Assembly: GCF_014174375.1 (NCBI RefSeq) | Contig: NZ_JABEQE010000007.1 | Location: forward strand, 1 to 64,000 | Direction: 5' to 3' | Source of the DNA: Gluconacetobacter asukensis | GTDB lineage: Bacteria > Pseudomonadota > Alphaproteobacteria > Acetobacterales > Acetobacteraceae | DNA length: 64,000 bases | Shown: positions 24,200 through 33,148 of the stretch, piece by piece | Position numbering within the stretch: the stretch's first letter is position 1 | Layout: every line of letters starts with the position of its first letter | The notes under the pieces: generated by a model | Database searches by the model: none | What the model was told of the DNA's origin: nothing | Seen by the model: the letters and a program-made list of their open reading frames with translations, nothing else | Position numbers and translations under genes: made by a program

Positions 24200-26581
24200 G
24201 TGCGCAATATGTTCGCAGGACCATCGGAGGGGCTTTCAAGGCAGGAGGCATTTCGTCTTGCAGGAATTGTCCGATCCATTTTTCTATCTTCCGGCTGTTC
24301 GGTTCTGGCGATGTCGCTCATGCTGGACACTGCCCGGGCGCAGACCGGAGCGGAGGTCGCACCCTCGCCTGCCACGCAGAAGAAGCCTGTAGCACCCGCG
24401 CACCCGCGGCGGGCGTCCGCCAACGGGACACGCCTTGAGGAAGTGACGGTCACGGCGCGTCGTCGCACCGAACGGATCGAACGGACGCCGATTTCCATGA
24501 CCACGGTCACGGGTACCCAGTTCGCGGAACGTGGCATCACCTCGATCGCAAAAATCCAGAACCTCGCACCCAATATCTCGTTCGGGAATGTGGCTGCGAG
24601 TTCCGGTGTCGCGAACGCGGCGGCCATTTTCATTCGTGGCATCGGCCAGACCGACTTTTCGTTCGGTGTCGATCCGGGCGTCGGGATGTATGTCGACGGC
24701 GTATATGTTGGCAGCCCGGTCGGTTCGGTTCTCAACATGGTCGACATTTCCAGCGTTTCCGTGCTGAGGGGACCGCAGGGAACGTTGTTCGGGCGGAATA
24801 CGATTGGCGGCGCGGTGGCTGTGACGTCCCTGCAACCGAACGACCATCTGTCGGCACGGGCGGACGTCAAGTACGGCACGGCAAACCGCATCGATACGCG
24901 GGCGTTCGTCAACGTGCCGCTGTCCAGTACGCTGTTCGCCAACTTCTCGGTGGGCAGTTTCATGCAGGACGGGTACGTCAACGCGCCGTATCAGAAGGAT
25001 GAACGCAAACTGGGCAGTCAGGACACCCGGGTGTTCAAGGGGGCGCTCCGATGGCATCCGATCGACAAGCTGAATGTGGTTCTGCGTGGCGACTGGACCC
25101 GCGATCGCAGCAACGGCGCGCCATTCGTGACGACGGGCGTGAATCCGACGGCGACCGGCAGCATGATCGCGCTGAACAACGCTCTTGCGGGTGGAACCCT
25201 GACGAACTGTACGGCGGCAGCGTGCTATAATTCCCGTTATTTCAGCAAGAATACCAATTATGGTACGGGCCCTGACTACTCGAACCTGGTTAACTGGTCG
25301 ACATCCGGGACGATCGACTACGAACTGACGCCGTGGCTCGATCTGAAATCGATCACAGCTTATCGCAAGAGCGAGGGGCAGTTTACCCAGGATCGTGACG
25401 CATCCCCCGTCAATATCAATTTCGTCAAGGATTTCTATATGGAGAAGCAATTCTCCGAAGAGTTTCAGGCGAACGGTCGCGCATTAAACAATCGTCTGCA
25501 TTATTCTGCCGGCGTCTATTATTTCGACCAGTCCGGATATGACATCAATCCGGTGAATTTCTACGTTCTCAGCCTGCTGAGCGGCGGAGATTTCCGTGAT
25601 CGGAACTATGCGGCCTATGCCCAGTCGACCTATGCGGTTACCCGGAAGTTCAATGTCACGGTCGGTGTCCGCTATACGGAAGACAATAAGAGCTTCCTGC
25701 CGAACCAGTATTATATCAGTTCGATCGGCGCTCCGATCCTGTCCATTCCGCCAGGAACGCGGATCGTGCCCGAGCGCTGGTATCACAACAACAATGCCCG
25801 TTGGACGCCGATGGTCAACCTGTCCTATCAGGTGACGCCGGAGTTGATGGCCTATACGACGTTCTCGCAAGGCTTCAAGGGCGGCGGATTCACGCAGCGG
25901 CTGACGAACATCGCGCCGTCTCCGCCGTCCTTCCGGCCGGAATCGGTCAATTCGTTCGAAGGCGGCCTGAAATTCTATGGACTGGACCATCGTCTGCGGG
26001 TCAGCGCGGCCGGGTTCTTTACATTCTATGACAATGTGCAGCTTCTGGTCGCGGATACGACGCATATCGGCCCGTACTATACCAATGCGGGCAAGGCGCA
26101 TATATCGGGCTTCGAACTCGAATCGCAATACGCGTTGGGTGACGGCTGGACGGCCAGCGGTTCCGTCGGCCTGACCGATGCCCACTATACGTCGCTGACG
26201 AACAGCGTGCAGGGGCTGACCCTGGATTCGATGTTCGTGCTCGTTTCGAAATGGACGGCCAACCTGGGACTGTCCAAGCGGATCGACATGGGGAAGTACG
26301 GTGTCCTGACGCCGCGCGTCGATGCGGTCTATCGGTCGCGGTATAATGCGAACGTAAACGCGATCATGTATAATGAACTGATCCAGCCGAAATATATTCT
26401 GGTCAACCTCGGGGCGCGATGGGCCAGCGAGAGCGGCCGGTATAATTTCAGCGCCGGGCTGGACAATGCCACGAACGAAAAGTTCATGGCGTGGGGAAGC
26501 TATTCCGGCAGCTTTGGCAATTATCAGAAATCGTTCGATCGGGGTCGCCAGTGGTTCATCCAGGGCGGTGTTTCGTTCTGA
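24200..26581 (+). CDS. TonB-dependent outer-membrane receptor
   Basis: A 793-residue protein with an N-terminal export signal (around SSGCSVLAMSLMLDTARAQT) and a TonB box near EEVTVTARRR. The plug domain contains NLAPNISFGN, IFIRGIGQTDFSFGVDPGVG, and VLRGPQGTLFGRNTIGGAVA. A C-terminal beta-barrel ends in a phenylalanine-rich strand (FIQGGVSF). The plug type is that of the large receptor group common in sphingomonads and acetic acid bacteria. A MarR-type dyad in the leader and its place between the dehydrogenase and dioxygenase operons suggest that it imports the pathway substrate or a bound form of it. Confidence 0.9.
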   Translation: MRNMFAGPSEGLSRQEAFRLAGIVRSIFLSSGCSVLAMSLMLDTARAQTGAEVAPSPATQKKPVAPAHPRRASANGTRLEEVTVTARRRTERIERTPISMTTVTGTQFAERGITSIAKIQNLAPNISFGNVAASSGVANAAAIFIRGIGQTDFSFGVDPGVGMYVDGVYVGSPVGSVLNMVDISSVSVLRGPQGTLFGRNTIGGAVAVTSLQPNDHLSARADVKYGTANRIDTRAFVNVPLSSTLFANFSVGSFMQDGYVNAPYQKDERKLGSQDTRVFKGALRWHPIDKLNVVLRGDWTRDRSNGAPFVTTGVNPTATGSMIALNNALAGGTLTNCTAAACYNSRYFSKNTNYGTGPDYSNLVNWSTSGTIDYELTPWLDLKSITAYRKSEGQFTQDRDASPVNINFVKDFYMEKQFSEEFQANGRALNNRLHYSAGVYYFDQSGYDINPVNFYVLSLLSGGDFRDRNYAAYAQSTYAVTRKFNVTVGVRYTEDNKSFLPNQYYISSIGAPILSIPPGTRIVPERWYHNNNARWTPMVNLSYQVTPELMAYTTFSQGFKGGGFTQRLTNIAPSPPSFRPESVNSFEGGLKFYGLDHRLRVSAAGFFTFYDNVQLLVADTTHIGPYYTNAGKAHISGFELESQYALGDGWTASGSVGLTDAHYTSLTNSVQGLTLDSMFVLVSKWTANLGLSKRIDMGKYGVLTPRVDAVYRSRYNANVNAIMYNELIQPKYILVNLGARWASESGRYNFSAGLDNATNEKFMAWGSYSGSFGNYQKSFDRGRQWFIQGGVSF

Positions 26582-26592
26582 CCATGAGCTCT

Positions 26593-26627
26593 GCCGGACC
26601 TGGGGTATCCTCGTCCGGCTGATTTTT
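26593..26627 (+). terminator. Rho-independent terminator after TonB receptor
   Basis: A 7-base perfect stem (gccggac / gtccggc) with a 13-base loop, followed closely by a five-T run (26623-26627). It lies 12 bases after the receptor stop and just before the next operator, so the dioxygenase operon has its own promoter. Confidence 0.7.
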
Positions 26628-26632
26628 CAGAA

Positions 26633-26654
26633 TTTAGTGGAAATATCCACTAAA
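26633..26654. promoter_or_regulatory. IacR/MarR-type operator, site 4 (dioxygenase operon), perfect dyad
   Basis: TTTAGTGGA-AATA-TCCACTAAA: a perfect 9-base inverted repeat with a 4-base spacer, about 110 bases upstream of the monooxygenase start. It is the best example of the shared motif and probably the strongest binding site, in front of the main catabolic operon. Confidence 0.7.
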
Positions 26655-26762
26655 TGACGATAATCTATCGTTGATGCTTCGGCCGGATGAAAGGTTTCTG
26701 ATGAACAGGTATGAGTCGGATGGGGAACTGGCCGTTGCGATCGCGCCGAGGGTGGCCTCCCG

Positions 26763-27917
26763 ATGCTGAATCATGTTGGCATTTGCTCTGGCGTGGCGGA
26801 CATGGATGACGCTCTGGCGCCTCTTCTGGCGGAGATCCGGGCACGAGCCCTCGAGTTCCGGCGCGCGCGGAAGATACCGGAGGAAATTGTCGAGAAATTT
26901 CGGCAGGTCGGGGTCTATCGCGCCCTGGTGGCGCGGCGTTTCGGCGGGATGGAGCTTTCGCCTTCGGTATTTCTCGAACTGATCGAAGTGATCGGCAACG
27001 CCGACGCCTCGGCGGGCTGGGTCGCCAGTTTTGGTATCTCCGCGACGTATCTCGCAGCGCTGCCCATCGCCACGCTGGAGACGATCTACCGGCATGGGCC
27101 GGATGTCGTCTTCGCCGGCGCGATTTTCCCGCCGCAGAAGGCGGAACGCGCGGATGACGGGTTTATCGTGAACGGCCGCTGGCCATATGCCAGCGGTTGC
27201 ACCGGCGCATCGCTCATCGGGGTGGGGATCGGCATTCCGGGCGAGAAGGGGGCGCTGCCACGTACCGCTGTGATGCCGGCATCCGCGATCCGGATCGAGG
27301 AAGTCTGGGATACGATCGGCCTCGCGGGCACGGGGAGCCACGACGTCGTGGCCCGGGACGTCCATGTGCCGGAGAGCTGGACATTCATTCGCGGGGGCGC
27401 GCCCAGTATGAACCTGGCGATCTACCGCTATCCGTCGCTCGGTTTCGCAGCGCAGGTTCTGACGGCCGTCGGATTGGGATGCGCGCGGCGCGCGATCGAC
27501 GAGGTGACGGAAATGGCGGCCGTGCGTCAGTCCATCACCGGAGCGCCCACCATGGCCGACAGGTCCCATGTCCAGGCCGAACTGGCCGAGGCCGAGGCGA
27601 TGCTGTCGTCGGCCCGCGCATTCTTCTATGCCGTGACGGAGGAAGTCTGGTTCCTGGTGAAGGGCGGCGCGGAGGTGCCGGAGGCTCTGGCAAATCGGAT
27701 TCGTCTTGCCGCGACACACGGGGCGCAGGTGGCGGCGGAAGTGACGCGGAAATGTTTCGGTCTGGGCGGTATCGCGGCGGTGCAGTCGGAGCACATTCTG
27801 GGGCGCTGCATGCAGGATTGTGCCGTCGTGGCGCAGCACGCGTTCATGGCGCGGGGCAATTACGAGGCGGCGGGCCGTGTCATGCTCGGCCGCGGCGGCC
27901 GTCCCGGCTATCCGTAA
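26763..27917 (+). CDS. iacA: Acyl-CoA-dehydrogenase-fold flavin monooxygenase, probable IacA
   Basis: A 384-residue protein of the acyl-CoA dehydrogenase superfamily, in the branch of two-component aromatic monooxygenases that use free reduced flavin. Seen: the N-terminal helical domain (LLAEIRARALEFRRARKIPE), the beta-domain (FIVNGRWPYASGCTGASLIG, VWDTIGLAGTGSHDVVARDV) and the C-terminal four-helix domain. A flavin reductase gene lies in the same operon. IacA of known clusters hydroxylates indole-3-acetate at C2 as the first step. The identity as IacA rests on the surrounding set of C, D, E, F, G and H homologues and the MarR gene. An alternative is another aryl monooxygenase of this fold. 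Confidence 0.78.
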   Translation: MLNHVGICSGVADMDDALAPLLAEIRARALEFRRARKIPEEIVEKFRQVGVYRALVARRFGGMELSPSVFLELIEVIGNADASAGWVASFGISATYLAALPIATLETIYRHGPDVVFAGAIFPPQKAERADDGFIVNGRWPYASGCTGASLIGVGIGIPGEKGALPRTAVMPASAIRIEEVWDTIGLAGTGSHDVVARDVHVPESWTFIRGGAPSMNLAIYRYPSLGFAAQVLTAVGLGCARRAIDEVTEMAAVRQSITGAPTMADRSHVQAELAEAEAMLSSARAFFYAVTEEVWFLVKGGAEVPEALANRIRLAATHGAQVAAEVTRKCFGLGGIAAVQSEHILGRCMQDCAVVAQHAFMARGNYEAAGRVMLGRGGRPGYP

Positions 27918-27957
27918 AGCGGCAATTTTCTGAAGATTTTTACGAGGGAAGAGGCAT

Positions 27958-29241
27958 ATGCAGGATTTACCCGACCCCCGGACACTCCTCGCGCCCGATC
28001 GGGCCGACGGATCGATCTATAGTGACCCCGACCTGTACGACATGGAGATGGATCGCATCTTCATGCATAACTGGATCTGGGTCGCGCATCGCAGCGAAAT
28101 TCCGGAACCGGGCGATTTCATCACGACGTTCGTCGGGCCGCATCCGGTCATCGTCTGTCGCGATCGGCAAGGTGTCGTGCACGTGATGCTGAACCGCTGC
28201 CGCCATCGCGCGGCGACGGTCTGCGAACTCAGGCGCGGGAAGACGGCCAGCTTTGTCTGTCCTTATCATGGCTGGGCCTACGGGCTGGACGGGACGCTGC
28301 GGGGCGTCCCGCATCAGGAAGGCTATAGCGGGCACCTCGACAAATCGTCTCTTCCATTGGTGAATCTGCGCGTCGAGGAATATAACGGCCTGGTTTTCGC
28401 CACGTTCGACGAAACGATCCCGTCGCTCGATTCATGGCTGGGTCGGGCAAAACCCTGGATCGACCTGTTCATGAAACAGGGTGCGGGCTGGCCGGTGAAG
28501 ACCATGGGCGAGCATAAATTCACTTTTCCGGGCAACTGGAAGATCCAGCTCGAAAACACGACCGACGCCTATCATTTTCCGATCGTGCACAAGTCGTTCC
28601 TGGATTCCGTCGACCAGGAAACACAGGATACGCTGAACTTCGTCGGCGGAAAGGGATTCGTCGAGGATCTGGGCAACGGTCATTCCGTTATGGTCATGAT
28701 CCCGGAACTGGTGGATCTGGACGAGAATCTCGACGCGCCGATCCCCGAACGTTTCGCCGAACTGGCGGCCGGGCTGTCGAAGGACTACCCGTCGGAAAAA
28801 GTGCGCCAGATCATCCGCGCCGTGGGCGGTTCGGGATTCAACCTGAACCTTTTCCCGAACCTGGCCTGTTCCATGGCTTTCTTTCGCGTGCTGCGCCCTT
28901 TGAGCGCGACATCGACCGAAATCCGGCATATCGCCATCGGCATGGATGGCGGTCCGGACGTCGCCAACCAGGCGCGCCTGCGTCTGCACGAGCATTTTCA
29001 GGGGCCGATGGGTTTCGGCACACCCGATGACGCCGAGGCGTGGGATCGGGTACAGCGCGGTTCGCTGGCAGGAAAGAACATAGACATTCTGCTGAATCGC
29101 GGCTTGGGGCACGAGGCGCGGCGACCGGATGGGAACCTGTACAGCGATGTCAGCGCCGAAACCGGCATGCGTGCCGCCTACCGCCAATGGCTTGTCGCGA
29201 TGACGGATAAGGCTTTTCCCGCCGAGGGAGAAGGTGCATGA
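27958..29241 (+). CDS. iacC: Rieske non-haem iron oxygenase alpha subunit, probable IacC
   Basis: A 427-residue catalytic subunit. The Rieske cluster ligands are Cys81-x-His83 and Cys101-x2-His104 (NRCRHRAATV, CPYHGWAYG). The mononuclear iron site has Asp203, His206 and His211 in TTDAYHFPIVHKS, followed by the substrate-binding C-domain. Its stop overlaps the start of the beta subunit by 4 bases. In iac/iad clusters the alpha-beta oxygenase acts after the monooxygenase/SDR steps on the hydroxylated indole-acetate. Confidence 0.82.
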   Translation: MQDLPDPRTLLAPDRADGSIYSDPDLYDMEMDRIFMHNWIWVAHRSEIPEPGDFITTFVGPHPVIVCRDRQGVVHVMLNRCRHRAATVCELRRGKTASFVCPYHGWAYGLDGTLRGVPHQEGYSGHLDKSSLPLVNLRVEEYNGLVFATFDETIPSLDSWLGRAKPWIDLFMKQGAGWPVKTMGEHKFTFPGNWKIQLENTTDAYHFPIVHKSFLDSVDQETQDTLNFVGGKGFVEDLGNGHSVMVMIPELVDLDENLDAPIPERFAELAAGLSKDYPSEKVRQIIRAVGGSGFNLNLFPNLACSMAFFRVLRPLSATSTEIRHIAIGMDGGPDVANQARLRLHEHFQGPMGFGTPDDAEAWDRVQRGSLAGKNIDILLNRGLGHEARRPDGNLYSDVSAETGMRAAYRQWLVAMTDKAFPAEGEGA

Positions 29242-29711
29242 GCATCACGCTGCAGGATGCGGTCGCGTTGATCGCGCTGGAGGCCGATCTGCTGGATCAT
29301 GGCGCGTTCCGCGACTGGCTGACGCTTTATACGTCCGACGGCCGATATGTCGTGCCGATCGATCCGGACGTCGAGGATTTCGAGAGCGTCCTGAATTACG
29401 CCTATGACGACGCGGCGATGCGGGAAAAGCGCGTCGAACGCCTGCTGGGGGGACGGTCGATCTCGGCCGCGCCGCCTGCCCGGACCGTTCGTCTGCTGTC
29501 GCGCTACCGGATGCTGGAGACCACGGACGCGACCTGCACACTGCGCTGCGCGCAGCACCTGATGGAACTTCGCCAGGGGCGTCAGCGCGACTATGCCGCC
29601 AATGTCACGTATCGCCTGAAGAACACGGACGGGGGACTGAAGATCGACCTGAAGGTCATCCGCCTTCTGACCGCGACCGAGGCGCTGACGGCCGTGAGTT
29701 ATATCCTGTGA
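29238..29711 (+). CDS. iacD: Ring-hydroxylating dioxygenase beta subunit, probable IacD
   Basis: A 157-residue NTF2-fold small subunit. Conserved parts: EADLLDHGAFRDWLTLYTSD GRYVVP, the R(L)LSRYRMLET region, and YAANVTYRLKNTDGGLKIDL at the end. It is structural, pairing with the alpha subunit at 27958. The start overlaps alpha (ATGA) and the stop overlaps the SDR (GTGA), so the three are translationally coupled. Confidence 0.82.
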   Translation: MSITLQDAVALIALEADLLDHGAFRDWLTLYTSDGRYVVPIDPDVEDFESVLNYAYDDAAMREKRVERLLGGRSISAAPPARTVRLLSRYRMLETTDATCTLRCAQHLMELRQGRQRDYAANVTYRLKNTDGGLKIDLKVIRLLTATEALTAVSYIL

Positions 29712-30442
29712 CGCCTGTCGCGCTCATAACGGGCGGTGCCCGGGGGCTTGGCGCCTGCATCGCCGGGCAACTCGCGGCCGGGGGGTACCAGGTCGTGCTT
29801 GGGGACATCGACCCGGCCGCGGCGGCGGAGACGGCGCGCCGGCTGGGTGATGGCGCGGCGGCGCTGGGACTCGATGTCTCGTCCGAAAGTGGCGTTGATT
29901 CGGCACTGGATGAGGTGGAACGGCGTTTCGGGCTGCCGTGGCTGCTGGTCAACAATGCCGCGATCATGAAGGCGCAGAAGGTCCTGGAGATCGACATCGC
30001 GACGTTCGACGCGGTGATGGCCGTCAATCTGCGCGGGACGTTTCTGTGCAGCCAGCGCTTCGCGCGTCGTCTTCGGGCGCGGGAGCAGGAAGGCCGGATC
30101 GTGAATATCGGTTCGCTTGCCGGCCAGAACGGCGGGACGGCCACCGGCGCGCATTATGCCGCGTCGAAGGGGGCGGTTCACACGCTGACCAAGGTTTTCG
30201 CCCGCGACCTCGCGCCGTTCGGAATTACCGTGAACGCGATCGCGCCGGGGCCGCTGGATCTGCCATCGGTGGGCGAGACGATCGGGGTGGAAAACGCCGC
30301 CCGCGTCTTCGCCGGCCTGCCGACCGGCAAGCCGGGCGACCCGCGGACCGTCGCCCGGATGGTCGTGGAACTGGCCCGGCCGGATGCCGGCGGGATCACG
30401 GGGACGACCATCGACATCAATAGCGGGCTTTACCTGCGATGA
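29708..30442 (+). CDS. iacE: Short-chain dehydrogenase/reductase, probable IacE
   Basis: A 244-residue classical SDR. Rossmann motif TGGARGLG near residue 8, NNAAI at about 80-84, and the catalytic Ser near 136 with YAASK near 149-153 (GAHYAASKGAVHTL). It starts at GTG inside the beta-subunit stop codon. Known IacE acts with IacA to give dioxindole-acetate. NAD(P) preference is not clear: the residue after the second strand is Asp (GDIDP), which favours NAD. Confidence 0.8.
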   Translation: MTPVALITGGARGLGACIAGQLAAGGYQVVLGDIDPAAAAETARRLGDGAAALGLDVSSESGVDSALDEVERRFGLPWLLVNNAAIMKAQKVLEIDIATFDAVMAVNLRGTFLCSQRFARRLRAREQEGRIVNIGSLAGQNGGTATGAHYAASKGAVHTLTKVFARDLAPFGITVNAIAPGPLDLPSVGETIGVENAARVFAGLPTGKPGDPRTVARMVVELARPDAGGITGTTIDINSGLYLR

Positions 30443-31398
30443 GTGATACCGGTGTGATCGACGTGACCGTCGCGGCGGTCGAGCGGATGGGACGTGTCTT
30501 GTGTTTCGACCTGCGCGCCGTCTCCGGCCAGCTGCCCGCGTGCCGGGCGGGCGCGCATGTCGACCTGTATCTCGGGGACGGGCTGATACGCCAGTATTCG
30601 CTTTGCGGTGATCCGGCGGACCGGGAACGGTATAGGCTGGCGGTGCTTCTGGAACCGGCGTCTCGTGGTGGGTCGCGCCGCGTGCATGAGATCGTGTCGC
30701 CCGGTGCGATCTTGCAGGCGGGACAGCCGCGAAACCTCTTTCCTCTGGCGGTGGGGGCATCCCGTTCCGTGTTGGTCGGGGGAGGAATCGGCGTGACCCC
30801 CCTGATCGCCATGGCATACGAACTGCACGCGGCGGGAGCGCCCTTTACCTTGCATTATATCGCCCGCGATCCGGTCTTCGCGGATCTTCTGTTCCGGACC
30901 CCGTTCGCGGGGGCGGTACGGATCCATGACCGCAGCGATGCCGCGTCGCCGCGTTTCGAACCTGCCGCCGTGCTGTCGGCGGCCGTGGCAGATGGCGCGG
31001 CCGTTGCCGGCCTGCATGTGTATAGCTGCGGCCCCAACAGTCTGATGGATGCGGTGGACGCCGCGGCGAAGGCGATCGGCCTGCCGGACGACAACGTGCA
31101 TCGCGAGGCGTTTTCCGCGCTGCCCGTCGCGGGCGGAATGGGTTTCGAGGTTCTGGCCGCCAAATCCTCCGTGCGGGTGTCGGTCGGAGAGAACGAGACC
31201 ATCGCGGCGGCCCTCGCGCGGGTGGGGGTGAAAGTCGCCGTCAGCTGCGAACAGGGTATCTGCGGGACATGCGTGGTGGACCTGCTGGAAGGGATGCCGG
31301 ATCACCGGGACGAGTATCTGACCGAGGAGGAGCGGTCGGAGCAGATCGCGCTGTGCTGCTCGCGCGCGCGCTCGCCGCTTCTGGTGGTCGATCTCTGA
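30439..31398 (+). CDS. iacF: Phthalate-dioxygenase-reductase-type electron-transfer protein, probable IacF
   Basis: A 319-residue three-domain reductase. FMN-binding barrel (YLGDGLIRQYSLCGDPADRE), NAD domain (VLVGGGIGVTPLIAMAYELH) and C-terminal plant-type 2Fe-2S ferredoxin (SCEQGICGTCVVDLLEG; ligands Cys270, Cys275, Cys278 and a cysteine at about 307). It delivers electrons from NAD(P)H to the Rieske oxygenase. Length and domain order match VanB/IacF proteins. ATGA overlap with the SDR. Confidence 0.85.
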   Translation: MSDTGVIDVTVAAVERMGRVLCFDLRAVSGQLPACRAGAHVDLYLGDGLIRQYSLCGDPADRERYRLAVLLEPASRGGSRRVHEIVSPGAILQAGQPRNLFPLAVGASRSVLVGGGIGVTPLIAMAYELHAAGAPFTLHYIARDPVFADLLFRTPFAGAVRIHDRSDAASPRFEPAAVLSAAVADGAAVAGLHVYSCGPNSLMDAVDAAAKAIGLPDDNVHREAFSALPVAGGMGFEVLAAKSSVRVSVGENETIAAALARVGVKVAVSCEQGICGTCVVDLLEGMPDHRDEYLTEEERSEQIALCCSRARSPLLVVDL

Positions 31399-32390
31399 TG
31401 CCGGGGCTGAAGATCTGCGTGGCCGGGGTCGGGGCGATGGGGGGGATGCTCGCCGGCATGCTCGCCCGCACGGACGTGGACCTGTCGCTCGTCGCGCGTG
31501 GCGAAACGCTCCGGACCCTTCGGGAACAGGGGCTGACCGTGCATGACGGGCAGTCGGCGCGCATCGTGCGATGCGCCGCGAATACGCGCGCGCCCGACAC
31601 GGTGCAGGACGTCGTCATCCTGGCGGCCAAGTCCCAGCAGCTTCCCGCGCTGGCTGCGTGCGTGTCGCACGCCGTCGGACCGCAGACGCTGGTCGTGCCG
31701 GTCGTCAACGGCCTGCCGTGGTGGATGACGCTGCCGACAGGAAGCCCCTGCGGCGCGGCCCGCGCCTGCCTGGATCCGGGGGGAGAGCTTGCGCGCGCGT
31801 TTCCTCCCGCCCGCGTGGTCGGGTGCGTGGCCTATGCGTTCGCATCGCTGGATGCGCCGGCGGTCGTGCGATCGGCGAAGGCGCCGACACTGGTGCTGGG
31901 GCGCGTCCAGGGGGGGAACGCCGACGACCCGGAGGTGGCGGCGCTGGTGCAGGTTCTGGACGCGGCGGGCGTCGTGATCACCCCCAGCCCCGACATACGG
32001 TGCGATGTGTGGGCCAAGCTGGCGGTCAATCTTGCCACGAATCCGCTTTCGGTTGTGTGTGAGGAGACATTGGGCGGGCTCGTCGCGGCACCGCCGACGC
32101 GTCAGGTCGTCCGCGACATGCTAGAAGAGGCCGTCACCATCGGCCGGGCATGTGGTTTCGGCCCTCTTCGCAGCGTGGACGAACAACTTGGCTCCATCGC
32201 CGTGGCAGACGGTCATCGGACGTCGATGCTTCAGGATTACCAGGCGGGCCGCGCGCTTGAACTGGACGCGATCGGATATGCGGTCATGCGGGTGGGGGCT
32301 GTCTGCGGCGTGCCCATGCCCGTAACCGCGACAATTCTCAGGCTGGCGGATTTCAAGGCCGCGCGGCCGGACAGGCAGGGAAATCGCTGA
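31398..32390 (+). CDS. Ketopantoate-reductase-family (ApbA/PanE-like) protein
   Basis: A 330-residue NADPH-dependent 2-oxoacid reductase family member. Rossmann motif GVGAMGG near residue 10, the C-terminal 6PGDH-like helical domain with the catalytic-lysine region VWAKLAVNLATNPLSVV, and HRTSMLQDYQAGRALELDAI. The ATG (31398) shares a base with the reductase stop (TGATG); a longer ORF from 31269 is an artefact. Its insertion between probable iacF and the class II aldolase is not part of the basic iac set. A second, divergent paralogue lies at 41213-42181. Probably reduces a 2-oxo or 2-oxo-lactone intermediate rather than ketopantoate. Confidence 0.75.
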   Translation: MPGLKICVAGVGAMGGMLAGMLARTDVDLSLVARGETLRTLREQGLTVHDGQSARIVRCAANTRAPDTVQDVVILAAKSQQLPALAACVSHAVGPQTLVVPVVNGLPWWMTLPTGSPCGAARACLDPGGELARAFPPARVVGCVAYAFASLDAPAVVRSAKAPTLVLGRVQGGNADDPEVAALVQVLDAAGVVITPSPDIRCDVWAKLAVNLATNPLSVVCEETLGGLVAAPPTRQVVRDMLEEAVTIGRACGFGPLRSVDEQLGSIAVADGHRTSMLQDYQAGRALELDAIGYAVMRVGAVCGVPMPVTATILRLADFKAARPDRQGNR

Positions 32391-33148
32391 TGACCATGGG
32401 AGTTCAAGAGGAAGAATGGCAGCTCCGGACACGACTGGCCGAATGCTACCATCTGATCAGTTATCATGGCTGGACGGAGATGATCTTCAATCATATCTCC
32501 GTCCGCCTGCCGGGTGAGCCGAAGCGCTACCTGGTGAACGCGTTCGGGCTGAATTACGACGAGGTCACACCAGAAAACCTTTTGGTCGTCAACGCGGACG
32601 GCCAACTGGTCGGGGATGCCTCCAGCAAGCCCAATCCGGCGGGTTTCGCTCTGCATGGGGCGATCCATGCGGCGCGGGACGACATTCACTGCATCATACA
32701 TACCCACACGAACGCGGTCTGCGCCGTCGCGATGAAGCAGGACGGCTTCAGCCACGACAATTTTTACGGCGCGCAACTTTTCGGCCGTGTCGGCTACCAT
32801 GATTTCGAGGGCATCACCCTGTATGACGAGGAACGCCCCAGGATGCTGGCCAGCCTGGGCGACAAGCATGTGCTGGTACTGCGCAACCATGGAATCGCGG
32901 TCGGGGAAAGCGACGTCGCACGGGCCTTCTTCCTGCTGTGGACTGTCCAGCGCGCCGCGGAAATCCAGTGTCACGCCGGCATGATTCCGGGGGCGGACGT
33001 CATTATTGCCGATACCGTCAAGCAGGCATGCGCGCGCGACGCGGCACGGCTGATCGCCAGATCATCGGCGGCGGACAAGATGTTCGACGCGGCGGTTCGC
33101 AAGATGCGCAGGGAACGCGGCCCGCTATGGCCGGGGGATAAAACATGA
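32390..33148 (+). CDS. Class II aldolase/adducin-family protein
   Basis: A 252-residue protein of the zinc-dependent class II aldolase fold. Metal ligands are visible as CIIHTHTNAVCAVA (His-x-His) and VLRNHGIAVG; SYHGWTEMIFNHISVRLPGE is the N-terminal signature. Family members act as aldolases, or as decarboxylases of dihydroxy-aromatic acids (for example 3,4-dihydroxyphthalate decarboxylase). In this operon a retro-aldol or decarboxylation of an aromatic or ring-cleavage intermediate is likely. TGATG junction upstream and ATGA junction downstream. Confidence 0.8.
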   Translation: MTMGVQEEEWQLRTRLAECYHLISYHGWTEMIFNHISVRLPGEPKRYLVNAFGLNYDEVTPENLLVVNADGQLVGDASSKPNPAGFALHGAIHAARDDIHCIIHTHTNAVCAVAMKQDGFSHDNFYGAQLFGRVGYHDFEGITLYDEERPRMLASLGDKHVLVLRNHGIAVGESDVARAFFLLWTVQRAAEIQCHAGMIPGADVIIADTVKQACARDAARLIARSSAADKMFDAAVRKMRRERGPLWPGDKT

